Origin: Pantoea sp. BAV 3049
GTDB taxonomy: Bacteria; Pseudomonadota; Gammaproteobacteria; Enterobacterales; Enterobacteriaceae
DNA length: 64,000 bases
NCBI RefSeq assembly: GCF_009765445.1
Contig: NZ_WHOY01000031.1
Span: 1,242,959-1,306,958 of the forward strand
Direction of reading: 5' to 3'
This document shows, piece by piece, positions 1 through 9,796 of the stretch (positions within the stretch are counted from its first letter, which is position 1; every line of letters begins with the position of its first letter). A program made the translations under genes and the position numbers. The notes beneath the pieces were generated by a model that made no database searches, was not told the DNA's origin, and worked only from the letters and a program-made list of their open reading frames with translations.

Positions 1-18
1 TACCTGAAGGCAGGATAA

Positions 19-1308
19 ATGGCGATTTTAAACATTTCAGATTTCGGTGCTGTTCCGGACGGTGTCACTCTCGCAACTCTGGCAATACAAGATGCTATCG
101 ATCGGGCCTCATCGGGCGATACCGTATTTATTCCTTCCGGACGTTTTCTGACTGGTTCCCTGTTTCTTAAAAGCGATCTGACGCTGGAACTGGCTGAAAA
201 CGCGGTGTTACTGGGCAGCCAGCGGCTGGAGGACTACCGCAGAATACCGACTCGTGTCGCCGGTATTGAGATGCCCTGGCCTGCGGGGATCCTGAATATT
301 AACCAGTGCCGTAACGTGAAAGTGACCGGAGCAGGTACCCTCGACGGACAGGGTGCCTTCTGGTGGCATAAATTCTGGGGCGATGATGAAAACGGCGGCA
401 TGCTGGCGCAGTACAGCCAAAAAGGGTTGCGCTGGGTGGTCGATTACGAGTGCGAGCGCCCGCGAAATGTGGTGGTTTATCAGAGTGAAGCGATAGCGCT
501 GAGTGAGTTTACTTCGCGAGAATCCGGCTTCTGGAATATCCATCTGTGCTACTCAACTCAGGTTTTATTGCAGAATGTGGCAGTGAACAACTCCACTGGC
601 CCCAGTACCGACGGCATTGATATCGACTCCTGTCAGCATGTTCGCGTCGAGAACTGCAGCGTTTCCTGCAATGATGACAATATCTGCGTTAAATCGGGAC
701 GCGGCGCAGAAGCGCAGCAGCTGGCAAAAACGGCGAGCGATATTATTATCCGCAATTGCGAACTGCATAAAGGTTCTGGTATTACGCTGGGCAGCGAAAC
801 TTCTGGTGGCATCGAAAGAGTTATTATTGAGCATAATCACTTCTCTGGTACCGGCGTAGGATTTCGTATTAAATCATCCCGTAATCGCGGGGGCTTTATC
901 AGAGATATTATCGTGCGACATCTGACGTTAAAGGATGTCTGTTACCCTTTTATGCTACAGCTGAACTGGTTCCCGCAATACAGCTACGGCCAGCAAGTCA
1001 GCGATCAGCAACCTTTACACTGGCGCAAACTTAGCGAGGGCGTGGAGGGAATGGCCGGGTTGACGCGCGTGGAAAATATTATGATTTCCCATATCACCAG
1101 CCAGCTTACCCGGCAGCAGAATTTCTCCCGTGCTTTCTTTATTGAAGGCACGGAGGAGTGCCCGATTAATAAACTTCATTTCAGCCATGTTCATTTGCAG
1201 GCGCAGGAATTTGGCAAGATTGCTGGCGTCAATAACCTGCACTTTGAGCAGGTCACTGTAGATGCACCGGCAATGACGCTGACGGAAAACGACGCTTACG
1301 AGCGGTGA
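19..1308 (+). CDS. GH28 family glycoside hydrolase (polygalacturonase-like)
   Basis: A 429-residue protein with the right-handed beta-helix sequence pattern of glycoside hydrolase family 28, which cleaves galacturonan or rhamnogalacturonan chains. The N-terminal ISDFGAVPDG motif is typical of pectin-type GH28 enzymes. The catalytic region is visible as STDGIDID (Asp198) and NDDN (Asp219-Asp220), followed by GSGITLGSE (about 252-260) and RIK (283-285). The usual GHG histidine is replaced by Ser253, so the substrate or mechanism may differ from classical endopolygalacturonases. No signal peptide is visible, which suggests a cytoplasmic enzyme acting on imported oligosaccharides. An AAGGCAGG ribosome site precedes the ATG. 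The gene may be the end of a sugar-uptake operon starting left of the window. A weak GGCGG/CCGCC inverted repeat follows at about 1330-1350. Confidence 0.85.
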   Translation: MAILNISDFGAVPDGVTLATLAIQDAIDRASSGDTVFIPSGRFLTGSLFLKSDLTLELAENAVLLGSQRLEDYRRIPTRVAGIEMPWPAGILNINQCRNVKVTGAGTLDGQGAFWWHKFWGDDENGGMLAQYSQKGLRWVVDYECERPRNVVVYQSEAIALSEFTSRESGFWNIHLCYSTQVLLQNVAVNNSTGPSTDGIDIDSCQHVRVENCSVSCNDDNICVKSGRGAEAQQLAKTASDIIIRNCELHKGSGITLGSETSGGIERVIIEHNHFSGTGVGFRIKSSRNRGGFIRDIIVRHLTLKDVCYPFMLQLNWFPQYSYGQQVSDQQPLHWRKLSEGVEGMAGLTRVENIMISHITSQLTRQQNFSRAFFIEGTEECPINKLHFSHVHLQAQEFGKIAGVNNLHFEQVTVDAPAMTLTENDAYER

Positions 1309-1400
1309 CGGGCGAAAGACTCACAAGCCAGGCGGGATTAAAACCGCCAGCCTGAATCTTCACTGGCAGGGAAGCAGTGCTTCAACTGGCGCACTGTCCG

Positions 1401-1763
1401 CTATCGCCCCTGCAAAAATGCGCGGTAGGCAGCAATCACGGCAAGGAAATCTTCCACGCCGCAGAAGCACAGGCTCTCTTCGTCGTAGTAGCTCATTCCT
1501 TCCTCCATCTCATCGCCTTCAATGCTCAGCAGATTAGCGCGGACAATAACTTCTTCCTCATCCATCCACAGCGTGTATTCGCGGCCGACGCGCTGCCACT
1601 GGCGCTCGCTGCCCTTCACTTCTGCCACGGCAGCTTCCACTTCGTCAAGCAGGGCCAGGTTTTCATCCACTTCTTCATTAAACCAGTGACCCACAGCCTC
1701 ATGCCCCATCGACATGCGTACTTTCACCCCGCCGGTGACGTCTCGTAAAAATTCATATTCCAT
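1401..1763 (-). CDS. yacL: UPF0231 family protein YacL
   Basis: A 120-residue acidic protein strongly resembling E. coli YacL (120 aa), starting [12 protein letters not shown] and containing the conserved stretches [27 protein letters not shown] and YYDEES. Its function is not established. I chose the ATG at 1763 rather than an upstream in-frame start at 1799. It gives the family length and follows an AGAGGAAAG ribosome site. As in E. coli it lies downstream of acnB on the same strand, but here a relic zone separates the two. Confidence 0.9.
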   Translation of the reverse strand: MEYEFLRDVTGGVKVRMSMGHEAVGHWFNEEVDENLALLDEVEAAVAEVKGSERQWQRVGREYTLWMDEEEVIVRANLLSIEGDEMEEGMSYYDEESLCFCGVEDFLAVIAAYRAFLQGR

Positions 1764-1900
1764 GGTGCTTTCCTCTGACCTGACTGATTTGTCGCGCACG
1801 GATACCGTGCATTTTCCGCGCAGTGGCGGTAATTTACCGGGGGATGACTCGCATTATCGCAGGCTGGCTCGGGAAAAGCAGCTTTATCAGGAGAAAGGAC

Positions 1901-2110
1901 ATGAAGAGAAATAATGAAGCAGCAATCAAGGCAGCTTTCTGAGAATCATCCCCTTCAGCCAATCATGATGCTGCCATGATTGAGGAACTGAAAGCCGATC
2001 CGGATTACGCCGAAGTCTACTCACAGATGGCATTAGATGATATCTATGAAGAAGGCGGTGTCGCCGCGTACCTGACAGCTTTGCGCTGTGTGCTGCCTGT
2101 ACAGCAGTGA
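1901..2110 (+). pseudogene. HigA-like antitoxin remnant (in-frame stop, truncated)
   Basis: Reading from ATG 1901, the frame gives MKRNNEAAIKAAF, a TGA stop at 1940-1942, then in the same frame a stretch ending NHDAAMIEELKADPDYAEVY and SQMALDDIYEEGGVAAYLTA. That second part resembles the N-terminal half of the 'addiction module antidote' proteins paired with RelE/HigB-type toxins. Those proteins normally continue into a helix-turn-helix of about 50 residues, which is missing. The frame closes at 2110 inside a sequence resembling a type I-F CRISPR repeat. No convincing toxin gene is left upstream; the bases just before 1901 (after GGAGAAAGGAC) could be the decayed toxin end. The identification rests on recalled family motifs. 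Confidence 0.5.
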
Positions 2111-2112
2111 AA
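2085..2112 (-). repeat. isolated type I-F CRISPR repeat-like sequence
   Basis: The core CTGCCTGTACAGCAGTGAAA (2093-2112) differs at two of 20 positions from the corresponding part of the I-F repeat present intact at 5412-5439 (CTGCCTGTACGGCAGTGAAC). It keeps the hairpin-forming arms. The match does not extend well into 2085-2092. It coincides with the end of the broken antitoxin frame, whose stop codon (TGA, 2108-2110) lies inside it. No second copy is seen at the 60-bp I-F period on either side. Confidence 0.4.
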
Positions 2113-2247
2113 AGTGACAGTTGCATCATAACTCATTGTTTTAAAAATAAATCTAACCAAAATCGAAAAAAACTTTTTTAAACACCTTCTAAGAGAGCAC
2201 GATAAATCAACAGGTTAGAACCACAGTTAAAAAAGGGTTCTTTCTCC

Positions 2248-2343
2248 ATGTACTCATCATTTCATCAACCACCTCCACAAAAGTATCAAAACCAGGAACG
2301 CCTGGAGAAGACAAAACAGCACCACGCTAAGAAATTCGCATAA
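2248..2343 (+). CDS. possible 31-codon small ORF
   Basis: The ATG at 2248 opens a short frame encoding a basic, Gln/His/Lys-rich peptide (MYSSFHQPPPQKYQ, later KQHHAKKFA). It closes at the TAA overlapping the A-run of the acnB terminator. The purine-rich AAAAAAGGG upstream is a poor, distant ribosome site. I recognise no family. It is the only open frame in the 334-bp stretch between the antitoxin relic and acnB, and may be fortuitous. Confidence 0.15.
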   Translation: MYSSFHQPPPQKYQNQERLEKTKQHHAKKFA

Positions 2344-2372
2344 AAAAACCGGGAAAGAAAACTTTCCCGGTT
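2342..2372 (-). terminator. rho-independent terminator of acnB
   Basis: An 11-bp inverted repeat, AACCGGGAAAG / CTTTCCCGGTT, with a four-base AAAA loop. On the minus strand it is followed by seven T residues (the A-run 2342-2348). It lies 73 bp past the acnB stop codon. Confidence 0.85.
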
Positions 2373-2444
2373 CAATAAAATGCATGGATCGTTCAGCCGA
2401 TCCCTGATTAAGCTATTTTCATCAGCTTAATCCTCCTGCATGGT

Positions 2445-5042
2445 TTAAACCGCAGTCTGGAAAATCACGCCGTCAGCTTTATCCGTATACTGGCTCAACT
2501 GGTCGAAGTTCAGATAGCGATAGGTATCCACCGCCGTCTTATCAACCTGCGCCATAAACTGCTGGTACTCGTCCGGCGTTGGCAGCTTGCCCAACAGAGA
2601 CGCTACCGCAGCCAGTTCAGCGGATGCCAGATAGACGTTTGCACCGGTACCCAGACGGTTCGGGAAGTTACGGGTCGAGGTGGAAACTACCGTCGCGCCG
2701 TCCTGCACACGCGCCTGGTTACCCATGCACAGTGAACAGCCCGGGATCTCAATACGTGCACCACTCTTACCGAAGACGCTGTAATAGCCCTCTTCTGTCA
2801 GCTGGGCCGCATCCATCTTGGTTGGCGGAGCCACCCACAGACGGGTTGGCAGCTGGCCTTTATGGCTGTCCAGCAGCTTACCAGCCGCTCGGAAGTGACC
2901 GATGTTGGTCATACAGGAACCGATAAAGACCTCATCGATCTTCTCGCCCTGCACGTCCGACAGCAGGCGGGCATCGTCCGGATCGTTCGGCGCACAGAGG
3001 ATTGGCTCTTTGATTTCCGACAGATCGATGTCGATCACCGCTGCGTATTCCGCATCGGCATCGCCTTCCAGCAGTTCAGGTTCGGCCAGCCATTTTTCCA
3101 TGCCCTGAATACGGCGCTCCAGCGTACGGCGGTCACCGTAACCTTCGGAGATCATCCACTTCAGCAGCACGATGTTGGAGTTCAGATACTCGATGATCGG
3201 ATCTTTGCCCAGCTTGATGGTACAGCCAGCAGCAGAACGTTCAGCGGAGGCATCGGAGAGTTCAAACGCCTGCTCAACTTTCAGATCTGGCAGACCTTCG
3301 ATTTCCAGGATACGGCCGGAGAAGATATTTTTCTTCCCTTTCTTCTCAACAGTCAGCAAGCCCTGCTTGATGGCGTAAAGAGGAATGGCGTGAACCAGGT
3401 CGCGCAGGGTGATCCCCGGCTCCATTTTTCCTCTGAAGCGCACCAGCACCGACTCAGGCATATCCAGTGGCATCACGCCGGTCGCAGCAGCAAACGCCAC
3501 CAGACCAGAACCTGCCGGGAAGGAAATACCGATTGGGAAACGGGTATGTGAGTCACCACCGGTTCCCACGGTATCCGGCAGCAGCATACGGTTCAGCCAG
3601 CTGTGGATGATACCGTCGCCCGGACGCAGGGAAACGCCGCCGCGATTCATAATGAAGTCTGGCAGAGTGTGGTGAGTCGACACATCAACTGGCTTAGGAT
3701 AAGCGGCGGTATGACAGAATGACTGCATCACCAGATCGGCGGAGAAGCCCAGACACGCCAGGTCTTTCAGTTCATCACGGGTCATTGGACCGGTGGTGTC
3801 CTGAGAACCGACTGAAGTCATTTTTGGTTCGCAGTAGCTGCCAGGACGCACGCCGTCGGTACCACAGGCACGGCCAACCATTTTCTGCGCCAGAGAGAAG
3901 CCACGGGTGCTTGCCGCCACGTCTTTCGCCAGACGGAACACATCGCTGTGTGGCAGGCCCAGAGACTCGCGCGCTTTGGTAGTCAGGCCGCGACCAATGA
4001 TCAGCGGGATACGACCACCGGCACGCACTTCATCCAGCAGCACTTCGGTTTTCAGTGAGAAGTTCGCCAGCACTTCGCCGGTTTCATGGTTCTTCACTTC
4101 ACCTTTGTACGGATAAATGTCGATGACATCGCCCATGTTCAGGTTTTGCACATCCACTTCAATCGGCAGGGCACCAGCATCTTCCATGGTGTTGAAGAAG
4201 ATTGGGGCGATGTTGTTGCCCAGCACCACGCCGCCGCCTTTTTTGTTCGGCACGTTAGGGATGTCGTCGCCCATAAACCACAGTACCGAGTTGGTAGCGG
4301 ATTTACGGGAAGAACCAGTACCGACCACGTCGCCGACATAGGCCAGAGGGAAACCTTTCTTCTGCAGGGCTTCAATCTGTTTAATCGGGCCGATGTTACC
4401 AGCGTCGTCCGGCTCAATGCCTTCGCGGGCGTTTTTCAGCATGGCCAGCGCGTGCAGTGGGATATCAGGACGGGACCAGGCATCAGGAGCGGGAGACAGG
4501 TCATCGGTGTTGGTTTCGCCGGTGACTTTGAAGACGGTAACGGTAATTTTTTCAGCCAGCTCAGGGCGGGAAAGATACCATTCGGCATCGGCCCAGGACT
4601 GCAGGATTTTTTGAGCGTGCGGGTTACCGGCTTTGGCTTTTTCTTCCACATCGTAGAAGCTGTCGAACATCAGCAGCGTGTGGGACAGGGCTTTGGCCGC
4701 GATGGGGGCCAGTTTTTCATCATCCAGCGCATCAATCAGCGGGTGGATGTTGTAACCGCCCTGCATGGTTCCCAACAGCTCTATGGCTATTTCTGGGGAA
4801 ACCAGAGGAGAGGTCGCTTCGCCTTTGGCGACAGCAGCCAGGAAGCCGGCTTTCACGTAGGCCGCTTCATCAACACCTGGCGGGACTCGATTAATTAACA
4901 GATCGGACAGAAATTCTTCTTCACCCGCTGGCGGGTTTTTCAGCAGTTCAACCAGCGCGGCCATTTGGGAAGCATCTAATGGTTTAGGAACGATCCCCTG
5001 GGCAGCACGCTCGGCAACGTGCTTACGGTATTCTTCTAGCAC
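2445..5042 (-). CDS. acnB: aconitate hydratase B
   Basis: Bifunctional aconitase B interconverts citrate and isocitrate in the TCA cycle, also acts as 2-methylisocitrate dehydratase, and its apo form binds RNA. The protein is near-identical to E. coli AcnB through the N-terminal HEAT-like domain ([15 protein letters not shown]), the swivel domain ([17 protein letters not shown]) and the [4Fe-4S] domain. Cluster cysteines are visible in [25 protein letters not shown] and [12 protein letters not shown] chose the GTG at 5042, preceded by GAGGAG six bases upstream, because it gives exactly the E. coli length of 865 residues. A GTG at 5060 would add six residues that lack such a site. It is monocistronic, with its own promoter (5148-5176) and terminator (2342-2372). 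Confidence 0.97.
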   Translation of the reverse strand: MLEEYRKHVAERAAQGIVPKPLDASQMAALVELLKNPPAGEEEFLSDLLINRVPPGVDEAAYVKAGFLAAVAKGEATSPLVSPEIAIELLGTMQGGYNIHPLIDALDDEKLAPIAAKALSHTLLMFDSFYDVEEKAKAGNPHAQKILQSWADAEWYLSRPELAEKITVTVFKVTGETNTDDLSPAPDAWSRPDIPLHALAMLKNAREGIEPDDAGNIGPIKQIEALQKKGFPLAYVGDVVGTGSSRKSATNSVLWFMGDDIPNVPNKKGGGVVLGNNIAPIFFNTMEDAGALPIEVDVQNLNMGDVIDIYPYKGEVKNHETGEVLANFSLKTEVLLDEVRAGGRIPLIIGRGLTTKARESLGLPHSDVFRLAKDVAASTRGFSLAQKMVGRACGTDGVRPGSYCEPKMTSVGSQDTTGPMTRDELKDLACLGFSADLVMQSFCHTAAYPKPVDVSTHHTLPDFIMNRGGVSLRPGDGIIHSWLNRMLLPDTVGTGGDSHTRFPIGISFPAGSGLVAFAAATGVMPLDMPESVLVRFRGKMEPGITLRDLVHAIPLYAIKQGLLTVEKKGKKNIFSGRILEIEGLPDLKVEQAFELSDASAERSAAGCTIKLGKDPIIEYLNSNIVLLKWMISEGYGDRRTLERRIQGMEKWLAEPELLEGDADAEYAAVIDIDLSEIKEPILCAPNDPDDARLLSDVQGEKIDEVFIGSCMTNIGHFRAAGKLLDSHKGQLPTRLWVAPPTKMDAAQLTEEGYYSVFGKSGARIEIPGCSLCMGNQARVQDGATVVSTSTRNFPNRLGTGANVYLASAELAAVASLLGKLPTPDEYQQFMAQVDKTAVDTYRYLNFDQLSQYTDKADGVIFQTAV

Positions 5043-5147
5043 GACGTTCTCCTCGCTCACATTGTATTGGCATACCGGACGCCCTCAGGTTCACCGCGAG
5101 GTGATTTGCTCATTCTGTAGGGTAAAGCGCCCGGTTCCGCGAGGGCC

Positions 5148-5176
5148 AGCATAGCAGGATTTCATGCCCATGTTAA
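5148..5176 (-). promoter_or_regulatory. sigma70 promoter of acnB
   Basis: On the minus strand, TTAACA (-35, 5171-5176) and TATGCT (-10, 5148-5153) are separated by 17 bases, about 105 bp upstream of the acnB start codon. No CRP, ArcA or Fur site was confidently identified by eye. Confidence 0.7.
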
Positions 5177-5351
5177 TCTGTTTACAAAAAAGCAACATTA
5201 TTTTGCAGCATGAAGCCTCATCAGCCGGGAGCCGTCGGATATACATAACCTGGCGCTATTTCATTCGGGGGCATGAGTGAAAGAGGTTATATATGGGGAA
5301 TGGAAAACCCTTGTTTTAACCTGCTCTGGCGTAAAACCATCGGTATGTGTG

Positions 5352-5439
5352 TTTGTTGGCTGCCTGTACGGCAGTCAACACATTAGCGTTGTTTCCTCAA
5401 ACTCCGGATCTTTTCTAAGCTGCCTGTACGGCAGTGAAC
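5352..5439 (-). CRISPR. vestigial type I-F CRISPR mini-array (two repeats, one spacer)
   Basis: The copy at 5412-5439 reads, on the minus strand, GTTCACTGCCGTACAGGCAG followed by CTTAGAAA. This is the 28-nt type I-F repeat known from Erwinia, Pectobacterium and E. coli. The copy at 5352-5379 has four mismatches, three clustered at one end. The intervening spacer (5380-5411) is exactly 32 nt, so the period is the standard 60 bp. The intact repeat is on the leader side and the degenerate repeat is leader-distal for minus-strand transcription, as expected for an ancestral array end. No further repeats occur one period to either side, and no I-F cas genes are in the window. The rest of 5177-5704 shows no gene. 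Confidence 0.8.
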
Positions 5440-5704
5440 AGTAGCGAAAGCATCAGAACGCCCCGTTTTACAAAAAGAATTGACCCATATCGCCAAAATA
5501 CCCTTTTCTTTTACCATGATATCGAGTCATTAAAAATCATAGCGTTACAAACACCTCAAAAAAAAGGTCTGAGAAAGGGCTACTGTGACTGGCGACTAAA
5601 AAGCAGAAGCCACCGCCCTATTTCTGCCTGGAATAATACCCAACGAAGTACAGGGGGGTAGCTTCATTTATTAACTGACTATCAGTACATCAGGCTTGCC
5701 AATT

Positions 5705-5990
5705 CTACCGCTCAACCAGCGCAAACTCGCCTGCGTTATAACGCTCTCCGGCAATGTTTTCACTGTTGAACAGCCGATCCAGCAACTCAATTACCCCCTG
5801 CCCTCAACTCACTGTATGCAGCACAACAGTTATCTTCCAGATGAGTGATTTTGCTCGCGCCGGGGATAGGTACGATGTGCTGACCTTTAGTCAGAACCCA
5901 CGCCAGGGCTATTTGAGCTGAGGTGCTGCTGTAACCAGCGGCTATCTCATTCAGTTGGGTGAGCAGCATGTTGTTATACGCCAGTGTAAT
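5705..5990 (-). pseudogene. aldo/keto reductase, C-terminal fragment
   Basis: The minus strand encodes NEIAAGYSSTSAQIALAWVL, then TKGQHIVPIPGASKITHLED, the C-terminal third of an NADPH-dependent aldo/keto reductase (the IPGASK-type motif contacts the cofactor phosphate). A frame change near 5795-5805 is needed to continue into ELLDRLFNSENIAGERYNAG and the TAG stop at 5705-5707. The N-terminal barrel with the catalytic Asp/Tyr/Lys/His is absent. The fragment abuts a LysR fragment on the opposite strand. Confidence 0.7.
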
Positions 5991-6003
5991 TGAAGCAGCC
6001 ACT

Positions 6004-6237
6004 ATGGGTGCCGGGCTGGCATTTGTGCTGAAAGGGCTGGCTTTGTTACGGCTGTAAAGTGGCGAGCTGGTAGAAGTGCTGACCGACTTCTCTACACCTT
6101 CCGAAGGCTTCTGGCTCTATTATCCCAGCCGCAAGTGCTACTCCAGCGTTCTTCGCTGCTTTATTGAGTGGCTGCTGGAGCTTAACCAGGGTGGAGAAGA
6201 GCTTTCCCCTACTACAGAGTGGTGGCCTGAAGTGTAA
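6004..6237 (+). pseudogene. LysR-family regulator, C-terminal fragment
   Basis: The plus strand reads MGAGLAFVLKGLALLRL, a TAA stop (6055-6057), then in the same frame SGELVEVLTDFSTPSEGFWL and YYPSRKCYSSVLRCFIEWLL. This is the end of a LysR effector-binding domain (compare the usual G-GRLV-VL-DF-P--G-YLYYPSRR pattern). The DNA-binding and most of the effector domain are missing. Its 5' end meets the truncated 5' end of the aldo/keto reductase fragment at about 5990-6004. This is what a deletion across a divergent regulator-target pair would leave. Confidence 0.65.
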
Positions 6238-6238
6238 G

Positions 6239-7792
6239 CATGCATTTCTCCGACAGGTGGGGAATACTTCCAGCCATGATTAAGCTATATGGTTTCATCC
6301 GGTTTATCCCCGCTGGCGCGGGGAACACCTTTGTGGTATCAGCGAGGCAGATTTATTTAACGGTTTATCCCCGCTGGCGCGGGGAACACATTGACTGCCG
6401 GTACTGACCCAGCCCCAGGCTCGGTTTATCCCCGCTGGCGCGGGGAACACCGGCGAGATAAATTTGTAGGCTATGCCTCCCGCGGTTTATCCCCGCTGGC
6501 GCGGGGAACACTTTACAAGCCCTGAATTAATTTTACCCTGACTCGGTTTATCCCCGCTGGCGCGGGGAACACACGTCCAGCTGTACTGTAGCCTGTTTCC
6601 ATGCCGGTTTATCCCCGCTGGCGCGGGGACCACTAAACACTTAAACTTTTTGAGTTTAGAGCCATCGGTTTATCCCCGCTGGCGCGGGGAACACGACTGG
6701 CTTCACGTAGTGGCACTGGGTGCATTCGGTTTATCCCCGCTGGCGCGGGGAACACGCAGCGACATCAATTCACCGCTGAAATCTCTGCGGTTTATCCCCG
6801 CTGGCGCGGGGAACACCCCTGAGCGAAGCGGCATATACGGTTATAGGTCGGTGTATCCCCGCTGGCGCGGGGAACACCTGCATATGAAGACTGGTAGCAA
6901 CGTCAATGGCGGTTTATCCCCGCTGGCGCGGGGAACACGCCAGCGAGAAGCTGCAGCAGCTCAAACTCTCCGGTTTATCCCCGCTGGCGCGGGGAACACG
7001 CTAATCCAGCTTTTCCAGCTGATACCCGGTTCGGTTTATCCCCGCTGGCGCGGGGAACACTTTTCCTCCGCCTCCACACATAGCAAGCCCCCCGGTTTAT
7101 CCCCGCTGGCGCGGGGAACACATGGTGTTCATAACATTAATTTTTAAAAAAAACGGTTTATCCCCGCTGGCGCGGGGAACACGTACGGGTGCTGACGCTG
7201 GTATCCAGCGCGTGCGGTTTATCCCCGCTGGCGCGGGGAACACGACCGGGTGAAGGTGACGGCGTTTACGCTTCCCGGTTTATCCCCGCTGGCGCGGGGA
7301 ACACCTGTTTTTACATAAGCTAAAACAAGCTGAATACGGTTTATCCCCGCTGGCGCGGGGAACACAGCGATGGAGCGCGTATACGGCGAGGTAATCCCGG
7401 TTTATCCCCGCTGGCGCGGGGAACACCTTAGCTGTATTGCCGCCACATCATCGTGACGCGGTTTATCCCCGCTGGCGCGGGGAACACACATCTCCCGCCT
7501 TTCGGCTTACTGTTGATCACGGTTTATCCCCGCTGGCGCGGGGAACACTTCAGCCTGCCAGTTGTCGTCATAGCGGTTTTCGGTTTATCCCCGCTGGCGC
7601 GGGGAACACTTGTTTTTCCTCTTTAAGAAACTGAATCCATACGGTTTATCCCCGCTGGCGCGGGGAACACGGGTGATGACGGATTTTCCGTATCCGGCAG
7701 ACTGGTTTATCCCCGCTGGCGCGGGGAACACGGAACGTTAAGCAGCCTGGAAACACCGACTATCGGTTTATCCCCGCTGGCGCGGGGAACAC
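6239..7792 (-). CRISPR. type I-E CRISPR array 1 (25 repeats, 24 spacers, plus a degenerate end repeat)
   Basis: Repeats of 29 nt start at 6300 and recur every 61 bp without exception to 7764-7792, so all 24 spacers are 32 nt. The minus-strand repeat begins GTGTTCCCCGCGCCAGCGGG and ends GATAAACCG, with a CCCCGC/GCGGGG stem. Single-base variants occur at 6605 (GGGGACCAC), 6849 (CGGTGTATCC) and 7703 (first base T). One period further left, 6239-6267 retains GTGGGGAATAC in exact register and is probably the ancestral terminal repeat, giving a 25th spacer (6268-6299). The leader and cas2 lie on the right, so transcription is leftward and the newest spacers are near 7760. Spacer targets could not be determined here. 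Confidence 0.98.
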
Positions 7793-7847
7793 TCTAAAAA
7801 TATATTATTGTATTCTAAGGTTTTTTTACCAAAGAAAATCCCACCAA
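7793..7847 (-). promoter_or_regulatory. leader of CRISPR array 1
   Basis: An AT-rich sequence between cas2 and the first repeat. On the minus strand it starts TTGGTGGGATTTTCTTTGG and ends TTTTTAGA directly against the repeat. The leader of array 2 has the same TTGGTGG-TTTTCT-GG block at 56 rather than 55 bases from its first repeat. This supports a conserved role in adaptation (IHF and Cas1-Cas2 docking) or transcription. No clean IHF consensus was found by eye. Confidence 0.65.
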
Positions 7848-7875
7848 AATAATCAAATTTTTAAAGATCGCTAAC

Positions 7876-9085
<1,210 letters not shown>

Positions 9086-9089
<4 letters not shown>

Positions 9090-9796
9090 AAATCCGGCCT
9101 TTTTATCATTAACATGCCACAGCCAAATGACTTACTTTTACCTAAGCCCCGGTATAAAGCCTGCCGAAACCTGACCGCATCAGTAATTCTAAGCATCCCC
9201 GAATAATCAACACTACTGTAGAGAACTGGCTGTTCACCAGATCGTCGCATAAAACGATGTTGCTGATGTGCTCTAACACAATCACTACTCACAGCTGGAT
9301 ACACTTCACTATCATCACCAGCCCAACAGCCAAAATCCCCTGAGGAGCGCGCGGTCAAAACGAAACCATGCTGGAGCCCTTGTTTTTCCAGCCAGTGACT
9401 GGCTGCTGCAGTCTGAATATCCCACCACTTTTCTTTCGCAATACCACTGGCTCTGGCCTGATATTTAGCATCCATCATCACGTCATACCGCTTATTTTTT
9501 CGGCTAATGACGGGATTTGCACGCAATTGAAAATCAAGCTCCAAACCATCTTCAATACGTGGATTAAAGAGCTTAGTTTCGATAAGAAACAATTCATGTT
9601 GGCTTAAAGGAGGAGATTCTGACAAAACAAAAAAACGTGACTGAGGTTCCTGACGAAACAAAAAATTTCTCAGTTTCTGCTCAGGAAAAAGCTGCCATAG
9701 CCACTGATGAGCCGAATAAGAAGTGGCTTCATCCCATTTCTGCAGCATGGCTGGGTTCAGGCGCTCTAACCGGAGGTGAATACGAGACAGATACAT
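9086..9796 (-). CDS. cas6e: type I-E CRISPR RNA endoribonuclease Cas6e (CasE)
   Basis: A 236-residue Cas6e that cuts pre-crRNA at the base of the repeat stem and stays bound to the 3' hairpin in Cascade. It begins MYLSRIHLRLERLNPAML, has the RLRANPVISR segment aligned with the E. coli FRLRANPI motif, and ends with the glycine-rich loop GLGKSKSFGCGMLMIKR. I used the ATG at 9796 (MYLSR, the family N-terminus) rather than a start at 9850. It overlaps the cas5 stop as TAATG. One Cas6e must serve two repeat families here, since arrays 1 and 2 differ in stem sequence. Confidence 0.95.

Noticed and set aside
1327-1355. GGCGG/CCGCC inverted repeat after the GH28 gene as a terminator
   Set aside because: Only five base pairs and no T-run on either strand.
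5412-5439. I-F repeat interpreted as part of a Tn7-like CRISPR-associated transposon
   Set aside because: No tns genes, tniQ, I-F cas genes or transposon ends are visible in the surrounding sequence.
6650-7634. Open frames of 65-165 codons with repeated VYPRWRGEH and LSPLARGT motifs
   Set aside because: They are translations of the CRISPR repeats of array 1 and have no gene features.
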